Below are positions 8,273-16,530 of a DNA stretch of 64,000 nt, piece by piece. Position numbers and translations under genes: made by a program. Source of the stretch: CBDFGS01 sp965247255. Lineage in GTDB: Bacteria > Chloroflexota > Dehalococcoidia > Lucifugimonadales > CAUZJF01. Every line of letters starts with the position of its first letter. The first letter of the stretch is position 1. Under the pieces are notes generated by a model. The model was not told the DNA's origin. It did no database searches and saw only the letters and a program-made list of their open reading frames with translations. Location: contig CBDFGS010000008.1 of NCBI GenBank assembly GCA_965247255.1, positions 1 through 64,000 on the forward strand, given 5' to 3'.

Positions 8273-9772
8273 ATGTACAAGGTGGGTATTTACCTCCGTG
8301 TTCGCAAGGCTTGTTTCGTCGAAGGGATGAGCGTCCGAGAGGCGGCCCGAGTGTTCGGGGTACACCGGGACACGGTGCGCAAGATGCTCGAGTACTCCGT
8401 GCCCCCAGGGTATCGACGGCAACGACCGGCTCGCAGACCGAAGCTCGATCCATATAAGGGTGTGATGGACCAGATCCTGGAGCAGGATCTGAGCTCACCG
8501 AAGAAGCAGCGTCACACCGCCAAGCGTATCTACGAACGGCTCAGAGACGAACACGGCTTCACCGGCAAGTACACGATAGTCAAAGACTACGTTCGAGAAC
8601 GCCGTCGTCGGACCCGAGAGATGTTCGTACCACTGTCCCATTCCCCGGGACATGCCCAGTGTGACTTTGGCGAAGCGTGGGTGGTCATCGGCGGAGTGGA
8701 ACGCAAAGCCCACTACTTCGCCCTGGACCTCCCTCACAGCGACGGGTGCTATGTGAAGGCGTATCCCGCCGAGACGACGGAGTCATTCTGCGACGGACAC
8801 GTCTCCGCCTTCGCGTTCCTGGGCGGAGTGCCTCAGAGCATCCTCTACGACAACACCACGCTCGCGGTAGCCAGAATCCTGGGAGATGGTCGCCGGCAGC
8901 GGACCAGGGTGTTCTCCGAGCTTCAGTCCCACTACCTGTTCGAGGACCGGTTTGGCCGTCCAGGCAAAGGGAACGATAAGGGCAAAGTAGAAGGTCTGGT
9001 CGGCTATGTCCGCCGGAACTTCCTGGTGCCCATTCCATCGTTCGAGAGCTTCGATGCCCTCAATGCTCATCTGGAGCAACACTGCCTCAGACGGTTCGAA
9101 GATCGACTCCGCGGCCGCAACGAGACGATAGGAGAACGGCTGGAGCGGGACCTAGAGAAGTTGCTGCCTCTGCCGGCCGTACCGTACGACGCCAGCGACA
9201 AGCACGCGACGAGGGTCAGTTCTCTGTCCCTGGTCAGATACCGGACCAATGACTATTCGGTCCCGGTGGCCTACGGTCATCGGGACGTTCTGGTCCGCGG
9301 ATATGTACACGAGGTTGTGATCAGCTGTGGCGCTGAAGTCATCGCCCGCCATCGGCGCTCATACGATCGAGACGACTTCGTCTTCGACCCTCTCCATTAC
9401 CTGCCGCTCCTTGAGAAGAAGACGAGGGCATTGGATCAGGCGGCGCCGCTGGTTGGATGGGAGTTGCCCGAGGAGTTCGGAGTGTTGCGGCGGCTGCTGG
9501 AGTCGAGGATGGGCAAGCGAGGAAAGAGGGAGTTCGTGCAGGTGCTCAGACTGATGGAGAACTTCCAGCCGGAAGAAGTCCACGACGCCGTACGAGACGC
9601 CATTCGACTCGGGGCTGTGAGCTTCGATGCTGTCAAGCACCTGGTGCTGTGCAGGATCGAGGGTCGACCGCCTAGACTCGACATGGAGTTGTACCCGTAT
9701 CTGCCCAGGACCAACGTTGCAACAACCTCGACCAGGGACTACATGGCTCTCCTGGCGGGGAGCCGGTCATGA
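8273..9772 (+). CDS. istA: IS21-family transposase IstA
   Basis: This 499-residue transposase has an N-terminal helix-turn-helix (MSVREAARVFGVHRDTVRKML, about residues 19-39) and a retroviral-integrase-like DDE core beginning at HAQCDFGEAWVVIGG. The second Asp lies in SILYDNTTLAV and the Glu in KGKVEGLVGYVRR. The C-terminal part (YRTNDYSVPVAYGHRDVLVRGY) is the Mu-type barrel common to IstA. An in-frame GTG lies 9 bp upstream, but ATG 8273 sits at better spacing from AAGGTGG. Its stop overlaps the istB start by 4 bases, so the two are translationally coupled. Confidence 0.95.
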   Translation: MYKVGIYLRVRKACFVEGMSVREAARVFGVHRDTVRKMLEYSVPPGYRRQRPARRPKLDPYKGVMDQILEQDLSSPKKQRHTAKRIYERLRDEHGFTGKYTIVKDYVRERRRRTREMFVPLSHSPGHAQCDFGEAWVVIGGVERKAHYFALDLPHSDGCYVKAYPAETTESFCDGHVSAFAFLGGVPQSILYDNTTLAVARILGDGRRQRTRVFSELQSHYLFEDRFGRPGKGNDKGKVEGLVGYVRRNFLVPIPSFESFDALNAHLEQHCLRRFEDRLRGRNETIGERLERDLEKLLPLPAVPYDASDKHATRVSSLSLVRYRTNDYSVPVAYGHRDVLVRGYVHEVVISCGAEVIARHRRSYDRDDFVFDPLHYLPLLEKKTRALDQAAPLVGWELPEEFGVLRRLLESRMGKRGKREFVQVLRLMENFQPEEVHDAVRDAIRLGAVSFDAVKHLVLCRIEGRPPRLDMELYPYLPRTNVATTSTRDYMALLAGSRS

Positions 9773-10536
9773 CCAACAAGTCCACGATGTTGCTCGAACA
9801 CAACCTCAAGCAACTCAAGCTCCCCACGTTCCTGAGGGAGTACGACAAGCTGGCATCCCAGTGTGCCAGTGAGGGAGCTGACCATCCGGACTACCTGCTG
9901 CGACTATCGGACTTGGAGCTGATCGACCGTCACCATCGCATGGTGGAACGTCGGATCAAAGCAGCCCGCTTCCCGACGACCAAGAGCCTCGACACCTTCG
10001 ACTTCCTGTCTATGCCGTCCCTGAACAAGGCTCTGGTTCTGGAGCTGGCACGATGCGAGTACATCGAGCGCCCCCACAACGTCATCGCTCTCGGCAACAG
10101 TGGCACCGGCAAGACCCATATCGCCCTCGGTCTCGGTCTGGCTGCGTGTCAGAGGGGACTGTCCGTGGGCTTCACCACCGCCGCTGCTCTGGTTCACGAG
10201 CTGATCGAGGCCAGGGACGAACGGCGTCTGCTCAACCTGCAGAGAAGGCTCGCACGACTCAAGCTTCTGATCATCGACGAACTGGGCTTCGTGCCCTTGT
10301 CCAAGACTGGCGCCGAGCTCCTCTTCGAGGTGTTCAGCCAGCGTTACGAGCGTGGATCGGTCCTGGTGACCTCCAACCTGCCCTTCGTCGAGTGGACCGA
10401 GGTGTTCGGCTCTGAACGGCTGACCGGAGCTCTCCTCGACCGCCTCACCCACCATGTCGACATCCTGGAGATGAACGGGGACAGCTACCGACTCAAGCAC
10501 AGCAAGAAGACTTCTGGCCGCCAGCTATCTGACTGA
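9769..10536 (+). CDS. istB: IS21-family helper ATPase IstB
   Basis: This 255-residue AAA+ protein assists IstA in target capture. It has a Walker A (GNSGTGKTHIALGLG, about residues 108-122), a Walker B (LLIIDELGFVP) and sensor region VLVTSNLPFVEWTEVF, all typical of IstB/DnaC-like ATPases. It follows istA with an ATGA overlap. The length is normal for the family and nothing appears missing. Confidence 0.96.
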   Translation: MTNKSTMLLEHNLKQLKLPTFLREYDKLASQCASEGADHPDYLLRLSDLELIDRHHRMVERRIKAARFPTTKSLDTFDFLSMPSLNKALVLELARCEYIERPHNVIALGNSGTGKTHIALGLGLAACQRGLSVGFTTAAALVHELIEARDERRLLNLQRRLARLKLLIIDELGFVPLSKTGAELLFEVFSQRYERGSVLVTSNLPFVEWTEVFGSERLTGALLDRLTHHVDILEMNGDSYRLKHSKKTSGRQLSD

Positions 10537-10638
10537 GCCTGATCTCCAACGCCCCACGAACCTTGATGCCCATTCTACGGCGTTCAGTGGTACAGTTTTG
10601 CTCCGCCCCGCTGGTACGTTTTCACACCGCCCTTGACA

Positions 10639-10703
10639 TCTCCGCGCGCTAGCAGCGGCATAGGCGGCCCGCATTGAGACGCTAGCCGGTTTGCTGGGCT
10701 CCG
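10639..10703. repeat. 65-bp direct repeat, right copy, abutting IS21
   Basis: Second copy of the segment at 8087-8151, starting at the base after the IS21 right end. Beyond it the sequences of the two flanks differ: the left copy is preceded by the tail region of the NHL lipoprotein and the right copy is followed by the start of the epimerase remnant. Confidence 0.92.
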
Positions 10704-10731
10704 GCTCGGCCGGCGCCAATTGGAATCATCG

Positions 10732-11024
10732 ATGAGCGTCTTGATCACCGGCGGGACCGGGTTCATCGGCGCCAACCTGGCTAAACGGCTGGTCGCGGAC
10801 GGTCCTGGTAGTCGCGTACGATCTAGCGCCCAACGTTGCCAGGACTGTCTACGTGAGCCCTGAATTACAGATCGTCCAGGGTGACATCCTCGACCTCGCA
10901 AAGCTGGCGGAGACCCTCGCGACACAGGCAGTTGACCGGATAGTACACCTCGCGGCTTTTCTGCCCGAGGCGGCCATCCGAGAGGACCCCACCACGGCTA
11001 TCAAATACAACGGAGAGGGGACTA
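10732..11024 (+). pseudogene. Truncated, frameshifted NAD-dependent epimerase/dehydratase
   Basis: An ATG opens MSVLITGGTGFIGANLAKRL, the glycine-rich Rossmann start of an extended SDR. After about 22 codons the frame is lost. The continuation is in another frame (SPELQIVQGDILDLAKLAETL, then DRIVHLAAFLPEAA), matching the family's second strand and its H-L-A-A motif. Similarity ends near 11020, so the catalytic YxxxK region and the C-terminus are gone. The neighbouring IS21 and 65-bp repeat make recombination damage likely. Intact relatives are at 21337-22119 and 52163-52867. Confidence 0.8.
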
Positions 11025-11105
11025 ATGCCGGATATGCCCAAAGTCACGGCGTGGGCGGTGGTTTACCCGAACTGAGGCTCGATAGACACGCCGGAGGACT
11101 AAGAG

Positions 11106-11134
11106 CGGGCAGGTGGTAGGAAGTCGCCTGCCCG
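11106..11134 (-). terminator. Stem-loop downstream of the GH127-like gene
   Basis: An 8-bp perfect stem (CGGGCAGG with CCTGCCCG) and 13-nt loop lie just beyond the stop of the minus-strand gene at 11142. The T-run is poor on the minus strand and somewhat better on the plus strand (TTCTTCGTT), so it may act weakly or in either direction. Confidence 0.45.
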
Positions 11135-11141
11135 TTCTTCG

Positions 11142-12737
11142 TTATTCGAAGGGGTCGAAGAAGGTGAGGTCGGCGCCGAAGTTGTCCATTGCGATGACCT
11201 CGTCGCCTTGGAGCCTTGCCCTGATGTCCCTGGTCCGGTGGGCGAGGGTGATCTCCTCGATCGGCAATGGGATCTCGAAGACCAGCGGCCGGTTGAGGGG
11301 AGGCTGCGCTATCAAGGCGTAGCCGTTGGTATATCTCGGTGTGTCGGATATGCCTTGGATGCGGAGGGCGTCCCAGTCGACCCAGGGCGGAATCCGAACT
11401 AGGAGCGGTCCCGGCCGCTTGACGGTCACGCGCAGGGTGGAGTTGGTGTAGCGAGACTCGACGCGGACGTGCTCCGTCTCATGGTCGAAGAGCAGGTTGA
11501 CCTGGTGGCCCGCCTGGTCGTGGCGGGTAACGTCGTCGTATGCGAAGCAGAGGGCCTTGGCCGCGCCGCCGATTACGTCCAGGTTGAACCTGATCCGCCC
11601 GCCCGACTGTCCACTCTCCACCTGCTCGTGGCCATAGGGGGCCGCGAAGCCCCACGAGCCCAGCAGCCGGTTGCCCACGTCTCGACGGCCGTCAAGGTTG
11701 TCGGGGTTGAGCGGGTCCTTGATCCAGGACACGTCCCGTAGCTGTGAGGGCAAGAGGTAGCCGCGGAGGATTCGCTCCGCGTCGTGGTAGTACTCGGTGT
11801 AGCCCCACTGCCCAAGAATCAGGGCGGTCTCGAGGATGTCGCCCGTGTTGTTCATCTCGCCGGTGTCCGGGCTCCGGCTCTCCGGCGCGCCACTCTCGAT
11901 GCTCCACCCGAGCTGGTCGCGCATGTCCCACAGGCCGTTGTCGTAGAACACCTTGACCCTATCCAGGAGGGTCGAGTCCCGGGTCACGTCAGCCAGGACG
12001 GCCAGGGAGGACATGGCGCTGGTGGTCGAGTGGCCGTGGGATCCGAACCTATCGGGGTCGTAGCTCCCGTCCTCCAGGAAGAACTCGCCGATGGACTTCT
12101 CCTTGAGGCGCAGCGCCAGCTCCAGCGCTGGATCGTACTCGGTCGACTGGTAGAACCTGGTGATGGCGCCGATGGCCCGGCCCAGGCCCTTGATAAAGGT
12201 GGACGGCCTGCGGGCGCCGACTCCGTGCTCGCGCTCCAGGCGGTCGTAGTCCCACTCGCCATCCCAGTACTTCAGAATCGTATCTACGCTGGCCGCTCCC
12301 AGCTCCCGGGCCCGGTCCGAGTCTCGGAACTCCGCTAGGGCCCACAACGCGTACATCCCTTCCCGATTGTTGTGGACCATCATGTCGACGGGGTCGGAGT
12401 GGATGTCGGCGACCTCGAATGCGTCGTCTTTCCGACGGCTCAGGGGCAGCGGCAGGGGGCCATCGCCATAGGACATGAACGCGGCGCGAGCGAACTTGTC
12501 GACGGCGTCCTCGTCGATATCCAGGCCCATGAATCGCTCGGACATGAGCATGGGAGGCAGGCAGCGACCGGGCTGCTCGTGTTCCTGGGGCATCCCCAGG
12601 GACGCCTCTGGCCTGGCGATCGCGCGCCAGTAGGGGATGTCCCGGTCGTCCGGCGCGAAGCAGAGCGCCATGCACCGGTTAGCGAGGCGGAGGGCGTCGC
12701 GGATGTCCCTGGTGTTGACGTTGCTGACTCTAGCCAT
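11142..12737 (-). CDS. Six-hairpin glycosidase-like protein (GH127/DUF1680-like)
   Basis: This 531-residue protein looks like an (alpha/alpha)6-barrel glycoside hydrolase of the beta-L-arabinofuranosidase GH127 type. The mid region is a series of helical hairpins (REGMYALWALAEFRDSDRARELGA, TSAMSSLAVLADVTRD, DILETALILGQWGYTEYYHDAERIL). The C-terminus has the beta-sandwich pattern YTNSTLRVTVKRPGPLLVRIPPWVDW, close to the LRIPxW segment of DUF1680 proteins. There is no signal peptide, so it probably acts on imported oligosaccharides. A good AGGGG ribosome site precedes the ATG. The exact substrate is not readable, and the family call is by pattern only. Confidence 0.65.
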   Translation of the reverse strand: MARVSNVNTRDIRDALRLANRCMALCFAPDDRDIPYWRAIARPEASLGMPQEHEQPGRCLPPMLMSERFMGLDIDEDAVDKFARAAFMSYGDGPLPLPLSRRKDDAFEVADIHSDPVDMMVHNNREGMYALWALAEFRDSDRARELGAASVDTILKYWDGEWDYDRLEREHGVGARRPSTFIKGLGRAIGAITRFYQSTEYDPALELALRLKEKSIGEFFLEDGSYDPDRFGSHGHSTTSAMSSLAVLADVTRDSTLLDRVKVFYDNGLWDMRDQLGWSIESGAPESRSPDTGEMNNTGDILETALILGQWGYTEYYHDAERILRGYLLPSQLRDVSWIKDPLNPDNLDGRRDVGNRLLGSWGFAAPYGHEQVESGQSGGRIRFNLDVIGGAAKALCFAYDDVTRHDQAGHQVNLLFDHETEHVRVESRYTNSTLRVTVKRPGPLLVRIPPWVDWDALRIQGISDTPRYTNGYALIAQPPLNRPLVFEIPLPIEEITLAHRTRDIRARLQGDEVIAMDNFGADLTFFDPFE

Positions 12738-13844
12738 AGAATTCCCCTAGTCGACGAATCATGATCATGGACACTTCCTGTTCGTGAGGGTTCGGTACTC
12801 TTCTAAAATCAGGTGGTTGGATACAAGAGCACCTCGAAAGCCTACGAGACAAGCAGCGACGGTTGAAGTGTGCAAGGGACAGCAGGCAATCATCCCCCAG
12901 ACCCGCTGTATGTCAAAACCAAGTCCTTTGGAGCGCCTTCATTCTAGGCCGGTTCTGCTTCGATACGCCATGGCGCTCATCTCCTTGAGACCTTGCGCTC
13001 AAAGTTAGCACTCGAGACTGGGGTGGTCAAATACCACCGCTTGGGGACACAGAGGGCGGGTCTGGTTGTCACGATCCAGCCGCGATCGGCTAACCGGCGC
13101 CTACCTCTACCGCTCACGGCTTCGCCATCTTGGCAGCGCCGACATCGCTATCTTCGTCGACACGCACGGCGGATTGATTGCCTTCTCGCTTGCCGCGAGC
13201 GTGGTGCGCGCGATCTCGGATAGAACCTCGGCAAGCTCCCTGAGCGCGATATGCTGTCGCCGATGGCGATATGAGATGGAAGACTTCGCTCCCGCTGAGT
13301 TCGAGTGCGCCGAGTGTCCCACACAACAGTAATGGATATAGCCCCATCTCTAATATTGAAGGTGGAAGTTCGACCCTCCCCCGTCTCCACCACGAACCTC
13401 TCCGCCGCTGCATATAGGCGTCCCCGCGATGCCGCGCCAGGATTCGTGCGGGCGAATCCGCAACCCTGTCGATCACTCGGAGCACCTTACGAACCGCGAC
13501 ATGGAGGGCTTCCTCCGCTTTCGAGCCGCTTGACGGGGAGTCGGGGAACCCTCAGTCTCCACCAACCCGTGAGCTAGCAGTAGCACTATGCTACTAGCTG
13601 GCTACATTGCTCAGGAAATGTGACAATTCCTCCCTAGGAGCGCTGGCAGGCACATCAGGCATCCAATAGCGACGAGACCTCCCTTAGACAGTTGCGGACG
13701 CAGTCCGGGAACGAGATAGCATGGTTACAGCACGCGACATACACATGAGCATCAAATAGTGGAGATCGTCGACACTGAGAACTTTACGGCGCTGGAACAC
13801 GCGCCAGATCGGCAGTCGTCCTTCAGATGCAAAGAAAGAGGCCC
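12738..13844. other. 1.1-kb stretch without a convincing gene
   Basis: Several overlapping frames occur on both strands, but none shows a family motif or ribosome site. The minus-strand frames that look longest run through the tmRNA-like fragment at 13361-13392, a common source of spurious proteins. The region is probably decayed island DNA. Confidence 0.5.
13361..13392 (+). pseudogene. tmRNA (ssrA) 3'-end-like fragment
   Basis: The stretch ends with CCCCCGTCTCCACCA preceded by GTTCGACC, which is the usual 3' end of bacterial tmRNA (T loop, acceptor strand and CCA). The T-arm 5' strand is degenerate, and no 5' acceptor half or tag-peptide frame is visible upstream. The tmRNA 3' end is a frequent integrase target, so this is plausibly an attachment-site remnant rather than a gene. 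Confidence 0.5.
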
Positions 13845-13928
13845 ATGACGGAGATCGGCTTTGACGAGACTCTGGAGCTGGAGGCGGTCATGGAAAAGGT
13901 CGTCGAACACATGAACGCCCAGCGATAG
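13845..13928 (+). CDS. Possible 27-residue peptide (maybe DUF302-like N-terminus)
   Basis: A short frame with an AAAGAGG ribosome site three bases before its ATG encodes EIGFDETLELEAVMEKVVEHMNAQR after the first two residues. The amphipathic helix and FDETLELEAVMEKV pattern recall the first strand and helix of DUF302 proteins, but it stops there. It ends 9 bp before the luciferase-like gene and may be a leader or a truncated remnant. The evidence is weak. Confidence 0.3.
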   Translation: MTEIGFDETLELEAVMEKVVEHMNAQR

Positions 13929-13937
13929 GTTGAATAG

Positions 13938-15020
13938 ATGAAGGTAGACAGGCCCCTGACGCTAGGCGTCCTCGACCAATCCCCGTTTCGCAGTGGAGAG
14001 ACGGCCGCCGACGGCCTGAAAGAGACCGTAAAGCTGGCTCAGGCTACCGAGAAGCTAGGCTGGGCGCGCTATTGGGTAGCCGAGCACCACAACAGTCACT
14101 CATTCGCCGGAACTAGCCCCGAGGTGCTGGTAGGACAGATCGCCGCCAGGACGAACGCCATCACTGTCGGTTCCGGCGGCGTGATGCTGCCGCACTACTC
14201 AGCGCTGAAAGTGGCGGAGCAGTTTCGGGTGCTAGACTCGTTAAATCCCGGTCGCATCGAGCTGGGCATCGGACGCGCACCGGGCAGCGATCAGTTAACG
14301 GCCGACGCGCTCTCGTATCCGCGGCCGCAGATGGACATCAACCTCTTCCCCCAACAGGTGATCGACCTTCTCTCATTCCTTGGAGGACGGATCGACAAGG
14401 ACCACGTCTTCGCGAGCATCCGCGCCCAGGCCGGGCCGGCTCCGGAGACGCCGCCGACTGTCTGGCTCTTGGGCTCCAGCGACTATAGCGCGAGGCTGGC
14501 CGCCCGCATCGGCCTGCCCTTCGCCTTCGCCGACTTCTTCGGCACCACGGGTCAGCACGGCCCCCTGGTCGCTGAGTTGTACCGTAGAGAGTTCCAGCCC
14601 TCGGCCTACCTGAAGGAACCGAAGGTCAACGTCACTGTCCAGGCACTATGCGCTCCGACCGAAGAGGAGGCCCTATTCCTGGCCGGCAGCCGCAACATCA
14701 GCAAGGCCAGGTCCATCGTACCCGAGCACCGCGCACGCGAGGACGAAGCCGCGGACTTTCCAACTGAGCGTCAAGGCCTCATCGCGCCGGAGGAGGCGGC
14801 CGAGTTTCCGCTGACCGAGAGGGCGCGAGAGTACATTGAAGGCTTGAAGACGGGGTATTTGGACGGCGACCCGGCGCAGGTGAAGAGGAAGATCCTCGAC
14901 ACGGCCGAAATGTACGGCGCACAGGACATCAGCGTCGTAACGACCTGCTACTCCTACGAGTACCGGCGCCGATCGTACGAGCTGATCGCTAGGGCGTTCG
15001 GCCTAGAACCCCGACCGTAG
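13938..15020 (+). CDS. Luciferase-like (LLM class) flavin-dependent oxidoreductase
   Basis: This 360-residue protein belongs to the bacterial-luciferase-like monooxygenase family, the MsnO8-type subgroup. Landmarks are the LGVLDQSPFRSG opening, WVAEHHNSHSFAGTSPEVL (the conserved AEHH), ITVGSGGVMLPHYSALKVAEQFRVLD, and GRIELGIGRAPGSD. Family members use reduced FMN or F420 to oxidise small substrates; which one cannot be told from sequence. The C-terminal TVVTTCYSYEYRRRSYELIA helix completes the TIM barrel, so the length is normal. It lies between carbohydrate-active genes in the accessory region. Confidence 0.93.
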   Translation: MKVDRPLTLGVLDQSPFRSGETAADGLKETVKLAQATEKLGWARYWVAEHHNSHSFAGTSPEVLVGQIAARTNAITVGSGGVMLPHYSALKVAEQFRVLDSLNPGRIELGIGRAPGSDQLTADALSYPRPQMDINLFPQQVIDLLSFLGGRIDKDHVFASIRAQAGPAPETPPTVWLLGSSDYSARLAARIGLPFAFADFFGTTGQHGPLVAELYRREFQPSAYLKEPKVNVTVQALCAPTEEEALFLAGSRNISKARSIVPEHRAREDEAADFPTERQGLIAPEEAAEFPLTERAREYIEGLKTGYLDGDPAQVKRKILDTAEMYGAQDISVVTTCYSYEYRRRSYELIARAFGLEPRP

Positions 15021-15252
15021 GCGTCGCACTGCCATTGGGCTCCTCAGTGTGTCTCCCCGCGACCGTCAGCGCCCCGTCCCGATAGCTGCGCACGCTATAA
15101 TGTGTGCCGCTGACACGCACGGGGCCCGATTTACCAGCGGGGGCATGGCCATTTCAGCCGACAAGCTCCCCGACTTCTTGATACAGATAGTCTCGGCGGC
15201 GCTCTCGTAACCCCTACAGCGACCATTTCGTTCCGGTGAAAGGAGGCCCGCA

Positions 15253-16224
15253 TTGGCACAACGCCATCTCCAATCGATGAGCCAGCGTTATATTGGAATT
15301 CCGCCGAGGTTCGAACCAAACGAAGGTCAGACCGTCCTTCCTCCGGAGGAGGGAGGGTACGGGAACTGGGTAGGCGGCCATAGCATAGTCTTTGACCCCG
15401 ACGAGAAGAGATTCTACCTGTTTTACCGGCGCCGGCGCCCCCTTGGGATGGGGCGAGGCTCACATTGCTTTATAGCCGAGTCGACGGATGGAGTGACCTT
15501 CAACAATATCTGGGAGGCCAACAAGGAACAGTTTGACGCCGAGTCTATAGAGGTCGGCTCCCTCATTAAGGACCCGGTAACAGGAATGTGGCGCCTCTAC
15601 GTAAGCTACGAACCGATCGACGGCCCCTGGCGCGTCGACCTGATTGAAGCTCGCCATCCCAAGGAGTTGGATCCCGTGCACCATCGCACCGTGATGCAGC
15701 CAGAGGACTACGGGCTTGAGTTCGTCAAGGACCCTCGAGTCTACATCGTCGCGGGCCTTTATGTCGTATTCGTTGCTGTTTCGAGTACCAAGAGGTGGAA
15801 CGAAGACGAGTCAGGCGTCCGACACCTCGTTGGCCGCGATGCCACCGGCCTCATGACGAGCCCCGACGGCATCTACTTCCGCAGCTTCAAATACGTGTTC
15901 GAGTCTGGCCAGGGACTGCCAGGCGAATGGGGGCACTTCAGGGCGCGCATCAACTCCGTCGTATACCTGCCGCCACTGTACGTGGGTTTTTTCGATGCTG
16001 GCTCCTCGACCTACGACAACTACGAGGAGTGGGCTGGGGTGGCCTATAGCCACGATCTGGAACGCTGGAACAGGGTCAGCACCGACGGGCCCTGGGTCGT
16101 TAGCCCACACGGGTCCATTCGATATATTGAGGCCTTGATGGTGGGAGATGAGCTCTGGTACTACTATGAGTACACTCGACCGGACGGCAGCCACGAGCTC
16201 CGAATGAACAAGGCCGCGCTTTGA
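15253..16224 (+). CDS. Five-bladed propeller glycosidase-like protein (GH43/GH32-like)
   Basis: This 323-residue protein has the repeat pattern of the five-bladed beta-propeller glycosidases. Blades are visible at YGNWVGGHSIVFDPDEKRFYLFYRRR, HCFIAESTDGVTFNN, DPVTGMWRLYVSYE, LMTSPDGIYFRSFK, VAYSHDLERWNRV and DELWYYYEYTRPDGSHEL. Candidate carboxylates include the Asp in SIVFDPDEKRF and the Glu in EVGSLIKDP, but I cannot assign a catalytic triad with certainty. There is no signal peptide. The start is TTG at 15253, chosen because AAAGGAGG sits at ideal distance. A distant relative begins at 63404. Confidence 0.65.
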   Translation: MAQRHLQSMSQRYIGIPPRFEPNEGQTVLPPEEGGYGNWVGGHSIVFDPDEKRFYLFYRRRRPLGMGRGSHCFIAESTDGVTFNNIWEANKEQFDAESIEVGSLIKDPVTGMWRLYVSYEPIDGPWRVDLIEARHPKELDPVHHRTVMQPEDYGLEFVKDPRVYIVAGLYVVFVAVSSTKRWNEDESGVRHLVGRDATGLMTSPDGIYFRSFKYVFESGQGLPGEWGHFRARINSVVYLPPLYVGFFDAGSSTYDNYEEWAGVAYSHDLERWNRVSTDGPWVVSPHGSIRYIEALMVGDELWYYYEYTRPDGSHELRMNKAAL

Positions 16225-16530
16225 TGCGGTAAGCCGCTCTGCTTGGCCCAGCCGCCCTCACTAATGGCCCACTGTCTTTCATTATTCCTTGGTCCCAACT
16301 TTGACTATGTCGGAAGTCCCCAACCCTGCCAAGGAACTCTCACCTTGGTACTTGGCCAGTAACTCCAGTGCCCTCACCCTAGCTGAATGCGAAGATCTCG
16401 GGCCCCCGAGAGTCCCCATGCCGTGATCACGGAGCCATGCAAGGCAACAGATCGCTTAGGCGCGCTTCATGTGAGAGGCGACATCCGTGTCGGAGAGCTT
16501 CTCCTGCGCGGCGCCGGGGCGCTGAATTAA
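16225..16530. other. Gene-free stretch between convergent genes
   Basis: About 300 bases between two convergent genes. No stem-loop with a T-run, RNA gene or credible frame was found. Confidence 0.5.

Larger units (their letters stand above)
8152..10638 (+). mobile_element. IS21-family insertion sequence (2487 bp)
   Basis: The element begins TGTGAAGGGCGG and ends CCGCCCTTGACA, an 11-of-12 terminal inverted repeat in TG...CA form. Subterminal repeats typical of IS21 occur at both ends (AATGTACCACC and AACTGTACCGCC on the left; complements of AACGTACCAGC and AACTGTACCACTG on the right). It carries istA and istB on the plus strand. Both genes are open and full length, so the copy may be active. 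It lies exactly between two 65-bp direct repeats, just upstream of a broken epimerase gene. Confidence 0.93.

Noticed and set aside
8041..8280. Short frames crossing the 65-bp repeat
   Set aside because: The repeat's apparent peptide occurs in several spurious frames on both sides of the IS21 element and resembles no family.
13114..13485. Minus-strand 123-codon frame
   Set aside because: It starts within the complement of the tmRNA-like 3' end (WWRRGR pattern), a known source of spurious proteins, and shows no domain or ribosome site.
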